Positions 48,986 through 60,246 of a stretch of 64,000 nucleotides of DNA are shown here, in pieces; positions within the stretch are counted from its first letter, which is position 1; the number at the start of each line of letters is the position of its first letter. The stretch covers positions 9,633,019 to 9,697,018 of the forward strand of contig CM049306.1 of NCBI GenBank assembly GCA_026874595.1, read 5' to 3'. The notes below the pieces were generated by a model that saw nothing but the letters and a program-made list of their open reading frames with translations, did not search any database and had not been told where the DNA came from. The translations under genes were made by a program, and so were the position numbers. The DNA comes from Sipunculus nudus (taxonomy: Eukaryota; Annelida; Sipuncula; Golfingiida; Sipunculidae).

Positions 48986-50179
48986 AAGGGACCCATGGGT
49001 CAATGTGCTCAGCTGACATTGACCTTGAAGGTAAAAATCTAAAATAATATCAAATGGAGTGAAGTGTAAGAGGAAGAGGTAATAAAGGCCATGGTTGGTT
49101 TATATGATTGGTTTGTATTGATGAGCAAGAAATTGTTGCAAATAATATTTTGTGACTTGACCATGTGTTTCCTTATGTTGAAACTGAAGCATGTGAGCAG
49201 TTTGTGAACAAATGATCTGTACTATTACCATGATCATTAGTTGGCTTTTTGATTAACTGTTGACATTTCAGTAGTTTACACATTTGTTCAATTGAATCTA
49301 TTTTTTGGTATAATATATATTATGAAATATTTATGTATTTTTTATGAAATGTATACAGTTGAAATATAACTTATTAGTAACATAAAACAGGGCAAACAAA
49401 CCCTGGTCTCAAATTCTGCTGAGGCAGGAAAATAATGAAGAAATGTTTGTATTAAATTCTCATTTTTTTATCACATCAATTTTTTTTTTTAATTTAAGTT
49501 TATATTTCTATACTTTTCCAATACAACATATATATCTGAATATAAAAGTTGATTCATAATTCTCAATTGAATCATCATAAATCTCAATCTTGTCAGATAA
49601 CACCACATCATGCATACAAATGTTTATTTATTTTTTACCACAAAAATATATCTTTTTAATCTGCAAAACAATAAATATCTAAAAATAATACTTGATTTTG
49701 ATTTCACAATTTTTACTTGTGTCTTTATTTATCCATAATGTGCTTCATATTTTATAATAATTTAAGCATACTGATGGGTTCAATTATATTTGTTAAAATT
49801 ATATTTGTTAAAAATTGATTTCTTTAAAAATGCTACATTACACAACATTGCATCTTCTGGATTACACCTTGAGTTACTGTTTCAAGGAAAGTTTTTGCAT
49901 ATCAGAGTGGAAACAACATTACAGTTAAAGAGATACAGTGAAAACAATAACAATTACTGCATAACACACTTGGTGGGTTGGGTTTGTGAGGGGGGGGGTG
50001 ATCGGGGTGGTGGTATGAGAATAACTGTACACCTGTCACAGCAGGGGATCTCCCCTAGTGACTGTAACAAATCAGAAACCCTGGCATAGCTGACTTCCAG
50101 TGACCTGGAGTGGGACCCTGCATCTGTAATCTGTAATCAAAGCAAATGGCTACAACAGAGCCTCAAGAAAAAAATCAAT
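48986..50179. other. Non-coding stretch between two minisatellites
   Basis: Very AT-rich (49250-49830). A G9 run lies in GTGAGGGGGGGGGTGATCGG near 49987-50006. The open frame at 49790-50089 has no motif. Confidence 0.35.
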
Positions 50180-50861
50180 AACTAGCTTAATTTTCAAGTT
50201 TTTATTTTCAAATTTCAGATTTAAACAAATTAAATATTTATGTTTACATGCTGTGAAAATTAAATCAATGGTACTTACAGGAAAAAAACGTGCCATGGTC
50301 AAAGTTGGGCAAAATTTAAGGTACTGATTTTAATTTTATGCTAATAACTTAAAAAATTTACAAAATTCAGATCTAATTTTGGGTAAACAATTGAATCTTA
50401 ATTAAACATAGTTATATACTTGGGAAAATAGACTCTAGTTTCATAATTTTTCATGTTAAGTGAGTAAATATTTTTCCTGATATTTTACAAAGTCCACTAT
50501 CTTTGGGCCCATAACTTAAAGAATTTATACTTAACAGACTTAATTTCTGGCATGTACATAGGGATTATACAGAGGAATAATTATGGTAAATATGGGGAAA
50601 AACATATATTAGGCAGTCCTGAAGTGTGAAAATAGAATTTTAATAAAAAATTGAGGTTTTTCCTTAATTTCTCAAAGGAACGAAGTCGCAAAGACCCAGT
50701 TTTCGGCTTGGTAGGAGATCTTGGGAACATCTAACATTATGCTGAATTTTGGATTCCTAGGTCTTACGGTTTCAAAACGTGCCACATCTACGGACAGACA
50801 GACTGACAGACGGACAATGGACCACAACTATAGCTCAGATGACTTATAGTCAGCAGAGCTA
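50180..50861 (+). mobile_element. Long non-coding mobile module E
   Basis: It starts at AACTAG (50180-50185) followed by a weak small hairpin (CTT...AAG). The body repeats a phrase with ATAACTTAAA(A/G)AATTTA (50344 and 50511). The tail has GGACAGACAGACTGACAGAC then a strong terminal hairpin, TAGCTC...TGAC/GTCA...GAGCTA (50831-50861), and AAAA. The same plan is seen in the modules at 33-36 and 57-59 kb. It directly abuts the 29-bp array. Confidence 0.6.
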
Positions 50862-50868
50862 AAAACGT

Positions 50869-53800
50869 CATCAATGAAGATTATCATAGAAGACTGCCAT
50901 GGGGGACAATCACCACAAAAGATCGCCATGGAGGATCACCACAGAAGATCACTATGGAGTACAATCACCACAGAAGATCACCATGGAGGATGATCCCCCA
51001 CAGAAGATCGCCATGGAGTAAGATCAACACAGAAGATCACCATGGAGGACATTCACCACAGAAGGTTGCCAATGAAGACAATAACCACAGAAGATTACCA
51101 TGGAGGATTAGCACCACAGAAGATCACCATGGAGTAAGATCAACACAGAAGATCTCCATGGAGAACAATCACCACAGAAGGTAGCCAATGAAGACAATAA
51201 CCACAAAAGATCACCATGGAGGATGATCACCACAGAAGATCACCATGGAGTAAGATAAACACAGAACATATCTTTATGGAGAACAATCACCACAGAAGAT
51301 CTCTATGGATAACAGTCACCACAGAAGGTTGCCAATGAAGACAATAACCACAAAAGATCACCATGGAGGATGATCACCACAGAAGATCACCATGGAGGAC
51401 AATCACCACAGAAGATCACCATGGAGTATGATCACCACTGAAGATCACCATGGAGGATGATCAACACAGAAGACCACCATGGAGGACATTCACCACAGAA
51501 GGTTGCCAATGAAGACAATAACCACAAAAGATCACCATGGAGGATGATCACCACAGAAGATTACCATGGAGTGAGATCAACACAGAAGATTTCCATGGAG
51601 AACAATCACCACAGAAGGTTGCCAATGAAGACAATAACCACAAAAGATCACCATGGAGGATGATCACCACAGAAGATCACCATGGAGTGAGATCAACACA
51701 GAAGATCTCCATGGAAAACAATCACCACAGAAGGTTGCCAATGAAGACAATAACCACAAAAGATCACCATGGAGGATGATCACCACAGAAGATCACCATG
51801 GAGTAAGATCAACACAGAAGATTTCCATGGAGAACAATCACCACAGAAGGTTGCCAATGAAGACAATAACCACAAAAGATCACCATGAAATAAGATCAAC
51901 ACAGAAGATCTCCATGGAGGACAATCACCACAGAAGATCACGGTGGAGTAAGATCAACACAGAAGATCTCCATGGAGAACAATCACCACAGAAGATCACC
52001 ATGGAGTACAATCACCACAGAAGATCACCATGGAGAATGATCACCACAAAAGATCACCATGGAGAATGATCACCACAGAAGATTACCATGGAGTGAGATC
52101 AACACAGAAGATTTCCATGGAGAACAATCACCACAGAAGGTTGCCAATGAAGACAATAACCACAGAAGATCACCATGGAGAATGATCACCACAAAAGATC
52201 ACCATGGAGTACAATCACTACAGAAGATCACGATGGAGTAAGATCACCACAGAAGATCTCCATGGAGAATGATCACCACAGAAGGTTGCCAATTAAGACA
52301 ATAACCACAAAAGACCCCCATGGAGGATGATCACCACAGAAGATCACCATGGAGTAAGATCAACACAGAACATATCTTTATGGAGAACAATCACCACAGA
52401 AGATCACCATGGAGGACATTCACCACAGAAGGTTGCCAATGAAGACAATAACCACAAAAGATCACCATGGAGGATGATCACCACAGAAGATTACCATGGA
52501 GTGAGATCAACACAGAAGATTTCCATGGAGAACAATTACCACAGAAGGTTGCCAATGAAGACAATAACCACAAAAGATCACCATGGAGGATGATCACCAC
52601 AAAAGATCACCATGGAGTAAGATCACCACAGAAGATCTCCATGGAGAATGATCACCACAGAAGGTTGCCAATTAAGACAATAACCACAAAAGACCACCAT
52701 GGAGGATGATCACCACAGAAGATCACCATGGAGTAAGATCAACACAGATCTCCATGGAGAACAATCACCACAGAAGATCACCATGGAGTACGATCACCAC
52801 AGAAGATCACCATGGAGTACAATCACCACACAAGATCACCATGGAGTAAGATCACCACAGAAGATCACCATGGAGTACGATCACCACAGAAGATCACCAC
52901 GGAGTAAGATCAACACAGAAGATCACCATGGAGTACGATCACCACAGAAGATCACCATGGAGAATGATCACCACAAAAGATCACCATGGAGGACAATCAC
53001 CACAGAAGATCACTATGGAGTAAGATCAACACAGATCTCCATGGAGAACAATCACCACAGAAGATCACCATGGAGTACGATCACCACAGAAGATCACCAC
53101 GGAGTAAGATCAACACAGAAGATCACCATGGAGTAAGATCAACACAGAAGATCACCATGGAGTAAGATCACCACAGAAGATCACCATGGAGTACAATCAC
53201 CACAGAAGATCACCATGGAGTACAATCACCACAGAAGATCACTAGGGAGGATGATCACCACAGAAGATCACCATGGAGTAAGATCAACACAGAAGATCTC
53301 CATGGAGTACAATCACCACAGAAGATCACCATGGAGGACAATCACTACAAAAGATCACCATGGAGTAAGATCACCACAGAAGATCAACATGGAGTAAGAT
53401 CAACACAGAAGATCTCCATGGAGGACAATCACCACAGAAGATCACCATGGAGAACAATCACCACAGAAGATCACCATGGAGTACAATCACCACAGAAGAT
53501 CACTAGGGAGGATGATCACCACAGAAGATCACCATGGAGTAAGATCAACACAGAAGATCTCCATGGAGTACAATCACCACAGAAGATCACCATGGAGGAC
53601 AATCACTACAAAAGATCACCATGGAGTAAGATCACCACAGAAGATCAACATGGAGTAAGATCAACACAGAAGATCTCCATGGAGGACAATCACCACAGAA
53701 GATCACCATGGAGAACAATCACCACAGAAGATCACCATGGAGTACGATCACCACAGAAGATCACCATGGAGGATGATCACCACAGAAGATCACCATGGAG

Positions 53801-56745
53801 TAAGATCAACACAGAAGATCTCCATGGAGAACAATCACCACAGAAGATCACCATGGAGTAGGATCACCACAGAAGATCACCATGGAGTAAGATCACCACA
53901 GAAGATCACCATGGAGGATGATCACCACAGAAGATCACCATGGAGTAAGATCAACACAGAAGATCTCCATGGAGAACAATAACCACAGAAGATCACCATG
54001 GAGTACGATCACCACAGAAGATCACCATGGAGTACGATCACCACAGAAGATCACCATGGAGAATGATCACCACAGAAGATCACCATGGAGGATGATCACC
54101 ACAGAAGATCACCATGGAGTAAGATCAACACAGAAGATCTCCATGGAGGACAATCACCACAGAAGATCACTATGGAGTAAGATCAACACAGATCTCCATG
54201 GAGAACAATCACCACAGAAGATCACCATGGAGTACGATCACCACAGAAGATCACCATGGAGTACAATCACCACACAAGATCACCATGGAGTAAGATCACC
54301 ACAGAAGATCACCATGGAGTAAGATCACCACAGAAGATCACCATGGAGTAAGATCACCACAGAAGATCACCATGGAGTAAGATCAACACAGAAGATCACC
54401 ATGGAGTACGATCACCACAGAAGATCACCATGGAGAATGATCACCACAAAAGATCACCATGGAGGACAATCACCACAGAAGATCACTATGGAGTAAGATC
54501 AACACAGATCTCCATGGAGAACAATCACCACAGAAGATCACCATGGAGTACGATCACCACAGAAGATCACCATGGAGTAAGATCACCACAGAAGATCATC
54601 ATGGAGTAAGATCACCACAGAAGATCACCATGGAGACGATCACCACAGAAGATCACCATGGAGTAAGATCAACACAGAAGATCACCATGGAGTAAGATCA
54701 ACACAGAAGATCACCATGGAGTAAGATCAATACAGAAGATCACCATGGAGTAAGATCAACACAGAAGATCACCATGGAGTACGATCACCACAGAAGATCA
54801 CCATGGAGTAAGATCACCACAGAAGATCACCATGGAGTAAGATCACCTCAGAAGATCACCATGGAGTAAGATCACCACAGAAGATCACCATGGAGTAAGA
54901 TCAACACAGAAGATCACCATGGAGTAAGATCACCTCAGAAGATCACCATGGAGTACGATCACCACAGAAGATCACCATGGAGTAAGATCACCACAGAAGG
55001 TTGCCAATGAAGACAATAACCGCAAAAGATCACCATGAAATAAGATCAACACAGAAGATCTCCATGGAGGACAATCACCACAGAAGATCACTATGGAGGA
55101 TGATCACCTCAGAAGATCACCATGGAGTAAGATCAACACAGAAGATCACCATGGAGTTAGATCAACACAGATCTCCATGGAGAACAATCACCACAGAAGA
55201 TCACCATGGAGTAAGATCACCACAGAAGGTTGCAAATGAAGACTAACCACAAAAGATCACCATGAAATAAGATCAACACAGAAGATCTCCATGGAGGACA
55301 ATCACCACAGAAGATCACTATGGAGGATGATCAACTCAGAAGATCACCATGGAGTAAGATCAACACAGAAGATCTCCATGGAGAACAATCACCACAGAAG
55401 GTTGCCAATGAAGACAATAACCACAAAAGATCACCATGGAGGATGATCACCACAGAAGATCACCATGGAGTAAGATAAACACAGAACATATCTTTATGGA
55501 GAACAATCACCACAGAAGATCATTATGGAGGATGATCACCTCAGAAGATCACCATGGAGTAAGATCAACACAGAAGATCACCATAGAGAAAGATCAACAC
55601 AGAAGATCTCCATGGAGAACAATCACCACAGAAGGTTGCCAATGAAGACAATAACCACAAAAGATCACTATGGAGGATGATCACCTCAGAAGATCACCAT
55701 GGAGTAAGATCAACACAGAAGATCACCATGGAGTAAGATCAACACAGAAGATCTCCATGGAGAACAATCACCACAGAAGGTTGCCAATGAAGACAATAAC
55801 CACAAAAGATCACTATGGAGGATTATCACCACAGAAGATCACCATGGAGTAAGATCAACACAGAAGATCACCATGGAGTAAGATCAACACAGAAGATCTC
55901 CATGGAGAACAATCACCACAGAAGGTTGCCAATGAAGACAATAACCACAAAAGATCACCATGGAGTAAGATCAACACAGAAGATCACCATGGAGTAAGAT
56001 CAACACAGAAGATCACCATGGAGTAAGATCACCACAGAAGATCTCCATGGAGAACAATCACCACAGAAGGTTGCCAATGAAGACAATTACCACAAAAGAT
56101 CACCATGGAGGATGATCACCACAGAAGATCACCATGGAGTAAGATCAACACAGAAGATCTCCATGGAGAACAATCACCACAGAAGGTTGCCAATGAAGAC
56201 AATAACCACAAAAGATCACCATTGAGGACGATCACCACAGAAGATCACATTGGAGTAAGATCAACACAGAAGACCTCCATGGAGAACAATCACCACAGAA
56301 GGTTGCCAATGAAGACAATAACCACAAAAGATCACCATGGAGGACGATCACCACAGAAGATCACCATGGAGTAAGATCAACACAGAAGACCTCCATGGAG
56401 AACAATCACCACAGAAGGTTGCCAAAGAACACAATAACCACAAAAGATCACCATGGAGGATGATCAACACAGAAGATCTCAATGGAGAACAAACACCACA
56501 GAAGGTTTCCAATGAAGACAATAACCACAAAAGATCACCATGGAGGACAATCACCACAGAAGATCACCATGGAGGACAATCACCACAGAAGATCACCATG
56601 GAGGATGATCACCACAGAAAATCACCATGGAGGATGATCACCACAGAAGATCACCATGGAGTAAGATCACCACAGAAGATTGCCAAGGAGGACGATCACG
56701 ACAGAAGATCACCATGCAGGATGATCACTAAGGCAGAAGATCATT
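50869..56745. repeat. Giant 29-bp minisatellite, about 5.9 kb
   Basis: About 200 units of 29 bp, built from GATCACCACAGAAGATCACC and ATGGAGTAA. Variant units include GAAGGTTGCCAATGAAGACA types and ATCTCCATGGAGAACA types. A four-unit, 116-bp higher-order repeat is explicit: GAAGGTTGCC begins at 51498, 51614, 51730 and 51846. A 261-bp block (9 units) at 53215-53397 recurs at 53476-53658. A 3-bp deletion variant (AACACAGATCTCC) recurs near 52740, 53030, 54185, 54495 and 55160. Because 29 is not a multiple of three, all frames translate to the same 29-residue cycle; frames end at TAA in ATGGAGTAA units. There is no evidence of coding. Confidence 0.97.
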
Positions 56746-57724
56746 TTGGAGATACATCATTTAAACAGGTTCTATATTAAAGATTTCAATCTTTTTTCAT
56801 GAAGATCTGATGTGATTATCTGATAAATCATGAAGGAAAACAAACATTTCAATCACAAGCTTTGTTGAAATATCAACATGTTATAATTTGTTTTCATATT
56901 TATAATCTCATGGGACATATTGCTTAAAATAGTTTGAAAGAGGCACAGATATATTAACATCAGGATTCCAAGACCTCAAACAAAAATAAAACAGATTAAA
57001 ATGTAACTTTGTCAACAGAACAGACATGTTAGTTACTACTGAAATAAGCTCATTCACATAAATTAATCACTGCTGTTATCATAATTATACCACCATCTGT
57101 TGTATTTTTTTTTTCAACGGAAAATACCCTCCAGAGGGCGCAGTCTGTAACTTAACTCAGTATTGATAATATTATTCTACTACATATTGGAGAAGGTAAG
57201 ATCCCACTGGAGAATTTTGCAGAATCTGGGGACGGTGATGTCATGTGATAATAAGGAAGAAGAGTGGGATGTTGATTGACACAAGAGAGCTTGGGTTTAC
57301 TTGTGGTCCCTGAGATGGGGATTCTGAAGGGGCATCAGCTGTGGTGATGTGGAGATAAAAGACAAAAATTGATCACAGCATCATCAATTGATGGTTTTAT
57401 GGTTACATCCAATCCTCAGGGCTATGCAGGCCTGAAAGGTTTCACCAAAATCTGGATCACTGGTAATCATAGAGAGCACTCAATAAAGCACACACCTCCA
57501 CCCAATGGGATTTTCTGTGACTACTGTTTACCATGAAATGTAAACAAGGAATCTTTTCTTTTCTTCGTTTCATTTTAAATGTGGTAACATTATTCTAATA
57601 TAACAATAAAAGCAAAAATGTAAATAATGTACATAATTTAAATCTATAAATATGTGAACATGATAGAAAAATGTAATATTTGGTAGATATAATCAAAATT
57701 TGCAACTTTAAGTTCTACACATTA
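56746..57724. other. Non-coding stretch with a CTCF-like site
   Basis: AT-rich. CCTCCAGAGGGCGC at 57128-57141 matches the animal CTCF core at all but one position. No exon. Confidence 0.35.
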
Positions 57725-58436
57725 AACTAGATGTGGTCAGCCAATGGGCCATAGAGGGGCCCAGCATTTCTGGTAGTGCTGGACTAGTTTACATATGGAT
57801 AAATAGTTTAATTTATAGTTTAAAAATATGACAAACAGAAACACGTGTCTATCAATATGCATGAGGGAACAAAAATCCTACTGGTTCAAATCATATTAAA
57901 GAAGAAATGTCTGAAATAATGTGTGCTATACAAAATCATTGATTGTACTCTGGAGGCCATATTTGATTAAGCAAGTCTGTAATTCATTAGGGATGTAGCC
58001 CTCATAGGTACCAATCATCTCTGTGAATATGAGAAAGATCTACCATGTTCTTGTTCTAGCATGTGCACCGATTGTGCTCTAGCAGCTATACTGGAATTCT
58101 GACAGGTCTGAAATTCAATAGGTCTAAAGCACTCATAGGCCCAAAGGATCCCTGTAAATTTGAGAAAGGTCAAGCATGTTCTTGTTGAGATATTGCATGG
58201 GAAAGAAAATCAGCGAATTTACTCTGGCAGCCATATTTGAACTCCAACAGGTCTGTTATTCAATAGGTCTAGAGCCCTCATGGGTACCAATCATCCCTGT
58301 GAATAAGAGAAAGATCAAGCAGGTTCTTATTGAGATATCGCACCCAAAAAAAGTGTTTCTAACAGATGGACAGCAGGACAGAAGGATGGACTGAAATGGT
58401 GATCAGTATAGGGCACTGCTTTTCAAGTGTGGCCCT
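57725..58436 (+). mobile_element. Long non-coding mobile module C
   Basis: It starts at AACTAG (57725-57730) with a GC hairpin, GGGCC/GGCCC (57746-57762). Inside, three tandem sub-units share GTCTG(T/A)(A/T)ATTCA(A/T)TAGG (57975, 58106, 58251; spacings 131 and 145), plus a CCCTGTGAATATGAGAAAGATC block. The tail has GATGGACAGCAGGACAGAAG and a terminal hairpin, AGGGCACT...AGTG..GCCCT (58410-58436). Module D starts at the next base. Non-coding. Confidence 0.62.
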
Positions 58437-59218
58437 AACTAGGACCGATGGGTCTCGACGCTCAGCTGAATTTGTCTATAAGGATTTGTTTATGAGCTTT
58501 TTCAAAATATGGGTCCTGTGATCAGTTTGAAGCCAACCTGTCTACTGATATTGGAGCTATCATATAAACTAATTTGTGAATGGATGGGCCCTGTAACCTT
58601 GATCTTTGATCTTGTGACCCCAAAATCCATAAGTGTTTTGTACTATTAGCAGGTAAGCAATATCTGGAAGATGGAAGGTTTGGGATGAAAAGTTTGGATT
58701 AAAATACATCCACAAACCTTTTAAAGAAGTGGGTCCTGTGACCTTGACCTTTGACCTAACAATTTTAAAATCAATAGAGTTCTTAAATTACTGGTGGGTC
58801 AAATATAAGTCAAGTTTGAAACCAATTTGTCATTCCAAACTGGAGTTACTTTCTTGAAACAAGTATGTGGCCAGATGACCCTGTGAGCTTGAATGACCTT
58901 TGACCTTGTAACCCCAAAATCTATCAGGTTCTTCCCCTATCAGCAGGTCCACTATATGTGCAAGATGGAAGGTTGGGGATGAAATGTTTAGCTTAAAATG
59001 CATCCATAATCTTTCTTAATAAGTGGGTCATGTGACCTTGACCTTTGACACCAAAATCAATAGAGAGTTCTTGGGTCAGGCAATATATAAGTCAAGTTTG
59101 AGATCAAAATGTATATCCAAACTGGAGTTATCATCAGGAAACAAATTTGACAGACATACAAAAAGACAAACAGACAGGGTGATTAATAAAGGGCATCTGC
59201 TTTTTCAAGCAGGGCCCT
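58437..59218 (+). mobile_element. Long non-coding mobile module D
   Basis: It starts at AACTAG (58437-58442) with a small hairpin, GACC/GGTC (58444-58454). Four sub-units of about 145-149 bp each carry TGACCTTGACCTTTGACC or a derivative (near 58590, 58739, 58881 and 59033), and alternate sub-units are more alike (period about 294 bp). The tail has GACAGAC and GACAAACAGACAGGG, then a hairpin, AGGGC..TGCTT/AAGCA..GCCCT (59190-59218), very similar to the end of module C. Non-coding. Confidence 0.62.
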
Positions 59219-60049
59219 AATGCAAACAAGGTTTCAGGACACAGATGAAACCACGGTTGTGAATCTGATAGTATCAATATAATCTGGCAGTATCAAAATA
59301 AAGGAAAAATGCATCAAAAATAGAAAAAATATAAGTGGCACCACTAGTCTCCAGGAACTGAAGAAACCAATCATAATTCATATACACACCGAGTTTCAGG
59401 ACACTGGATGAAACGACAGCTGAGAAACTGACATAATTGTTGTCATTTCATGGTCTCAAAAACAGAAAAAAAAATGTTAAAATTAGAAAAAAATATAGGT
59501 AATGCCACCAGCTTTCAGGAACTGACAAAACTAGTCATAGTCAATATTCAAGGCAAGAATTCTTGGCAACCCATGCATTAATTATCAAGAAACTGGAGGT
59601 TTTGTATCATTTTTTTAATTGTTTTGCCGGGGGGGGGGATACTTACAAGCCCCATAGCTCAAAGAATATAGGTCACAGTGACCTAATTTCAGGTTTCCAA
59701 GGAGATTTTTTATTGACTTCCCTACTTCTTTACTTAAAAATTTCTATGGCCAGTGATTACGATTTTTGCCTTGCTAACAGACAGACAGCCGGACAACCAG
59801 GGACGAACAAAGTGCCATTCCTATACCTCAGCTGACTGTCAGTAGTTAAGGACCAAAACACAAGACTGTGGGAATAGACCTCATGAACAATCCATTTGGC
59901 CACTGAGTGTAACCAGTCCACTTATTTCTCCATTAATCCATTTTTAAACCTATTCTTGGGCCTTAGCGGTTTTTACAAGTTTTGTACTTGGTAAATCACT
60001 GTTAACAGCTGTTCCACTGTGACTTTACGGTTCGTTTTGTCTTCCAGGT
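59219..60049. other. Non-coding stretch, probably a further module (F)
   Basis: Two copies of a block containing GGCACCACTAGTCTCCAGGA or TGCCACCAGCTTTCAGGAAC lie near 59335 and 59497. A tail with ACAGACAGACAGCCGGAC (about 59778) is followed by a small hairpin, CTGAC/GTCAG (59832-59842). This is the same plan as modules A-E but without a clear AACTAG start; it may be truncated. Confidence 0.45.
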
Positions 60050-60246
60050 CAGAAGCGGATCCAAGGGGGGGTCCAGGGGGTCCGGCCCCCCCTTTTTTCA
60101 TCAGAAACAACGTTTTTTAAGGGCTTCAGACAAAATTTTGCCGCCTGGACCCCCCCTTTTTCAGACCGGAGGACCTGTTTTTTTAGGGTTTTCATTTGTC
60201 CTCCTGGGTTGGACCCCCCTTTTCCTAAATCCTGGATCCACCCCTG
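60050..60246. mobile_element. 197-bp MITE, hAT-like inverted ends
   Basis: The left end CAGAAGCGGATCCAAGGGGG and the inverted right end CAGGGGTGGATCCAGGATTT are terminal inverted repeats. The 5-bp CAGGT flanks both sides (60045-60049 and 60247-60251) as a likely target-site duplication. The interior has G/C runs flanking AT-rich sequence. The CAGGGG(C/T)GGATCCAGG end is familiar from hAT-type MITEs in many animals. The minus-strand frame at 60049-60315 is a by-product of this element, not a gene. Confidence 0.75.

Noticed and set aside
53331-53861. 176-codon frame and about 25 similar His/Arg-rich frames at 50.9-56.8 kb
   Set aside because: All are translations of the 29-bp minisatellite; stops occur freely in ATGGAGTAA units and every frame gives the same cyclic peptide.
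48546-56745. Regularly spaced repeats as a possible CRISPR array
   Set aside because: Units are contiguous without unique spacers, in a eukaryotic context; these are minisatellites.
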